NCBI RefSeq assembly: GCF_003946505.1
Contig: NZ_RHON01000002.1
Location: 310,001-374,000 of the forward strand
Direction: 5' to 3'
DNA from: Companilactobacillus mishanensis
GTDB taxonomy: Bacteria > Bacillota > Bacilli > Lactobacillales > Lactobacillaceae
DNA length: 64,000 nucleotides
The notes below the pieces were generated by a model that saw only the letters and a program-made list of their open reading frames with translations, was not told the origin of the DNA and did no database searches. Shown here piece by piece: positions 63,848 to 64,000 of this stretch. Numbering within the stretch: the stretch's first letter is position 1; the number at the start of each line of letters is the position of its first letter. Both the position numbers and the translations under genes were made by a program.

Positions 63848-64000
63848 ATGTCGAAATTATCAGATCCATTAATTCAAAAATCAATCACACAATTGAAGGA
63901 CTATATTGCTCTTCCATCTGTTTCTGCTAAGCAACAATCTATTCCAGAAACAGCTGAATTTCTGAGAAAGTTGTTATCAGATTTTGGTGCTGAAGCTACA
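63848..64000 (+). CDS. M20-family peptidase/dipeptidase, 3' truncated by window edge
   Basis: The first 51 codons are visible: SDPLIQKSITQLKDYIALPS then ETAEFLRKLLSDFGAE, the usual N-terminal helix region of M20 metallopeptidases, before the metal-binding motifs. GAGGGGG precedes the ATG. In lactobacilli such a gene often lies between metQ and metNI, and release of methionine from peptides is a plausible role. Confidence 0.75.
   Translation, partial: MSKLSDPLIQKSITQLKDYIALPSVSAKQQSIPETAEFLRKLLSDFGAEAT

Overview
The window is AT-rich chromosomal DNA from a low-GC Gram-positive lactic acid bacterium. Evidence includes AGGAGG-type ribosome binding sites, frequent TTG/GTG starts, AUG-specifier T-box leaders, a WxL-domain surface protein, an hrtRBA heme-efflux operon, and a tmRNA whose tag reads AKNNNSYALAA. 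The overall impression is a Lactobacillaceae genome of the Companilactobacillus type; the genus is an inference. No phage, transposase, plasmid replication gene, CRISPR array or rRNA/tRNA gene was seen.

Layout, 1-23 kb: a 5'-truncated adhE; a MarR-controlled ABC drug exporter; an aldo/keto reductase; an ABC-type ATPase gene bracketed by inverted structured repeats; a secreted GDPD; a MerR regulon (uvrA2-like gene, quinone oxidoreductase, merR, yjbR-like gene) with three matching operators; ahpC; a marR-elaA pair; hrtRBA; gdhA; an EamA transporter bracketed by direct structured repeats; a guanidinium exporter (gdx) behind a probable guanidine riboswitch; an MFS exporter with a leader terminator; and a SnoaL-like gene.

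23-35 kb: an APC permease divergent from a PLP amino-acid decarboxylase plus a YnbB/'aluminium resistance' type PLP enzyme; a WxL/L-type-lectin surface protein that apparently starts at ATT; and a quinate/shikimate locus (MFS, LysR, aroE, aroD).

35-46.5 kb: one very long, apparently CcpA-controlled operon. It combines homologues of the uncharacterised E. coli ydjXYZ-ynjBCDE genes (exported double rhodanese, YdjY, two TVP38 proteins, an ABC importer) with two glycosyltransferase-like proteins of the TIGR04283/TIGR04282 types, an atypical kinase-fold protein, an atypical nucleoside hydrolase, a small membrane protein and a cytosolic rhodanese. This is the most coherent undescribed pathway in the window.

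46.5-64 kb: ssrA; a probable small RNA; a complete Wzx/Wzy exopolysaccharide cluster with glf and an LCP ligase, carrying the wreck of a second GT2 gene fused to the 3' end of wzy; a YitT protein; a LysM protein; and two methionine T-box leaders controlling three metQ paralogues and an M20 peptidase that runs off the end.

The most unusual sequence-level signal is a family of five long multi-branched palindromic elements (5857-6022, 7241-7407, 18850-19086, 20137-20372, 20481-20685). Four of them sit a few bases after a stop codon in the sense orientation. Their hairpin arms differ in sequence but keep pairing, and all five keep the arm-1 apex motif AGCC-loop-GGTCT with one bulged T.
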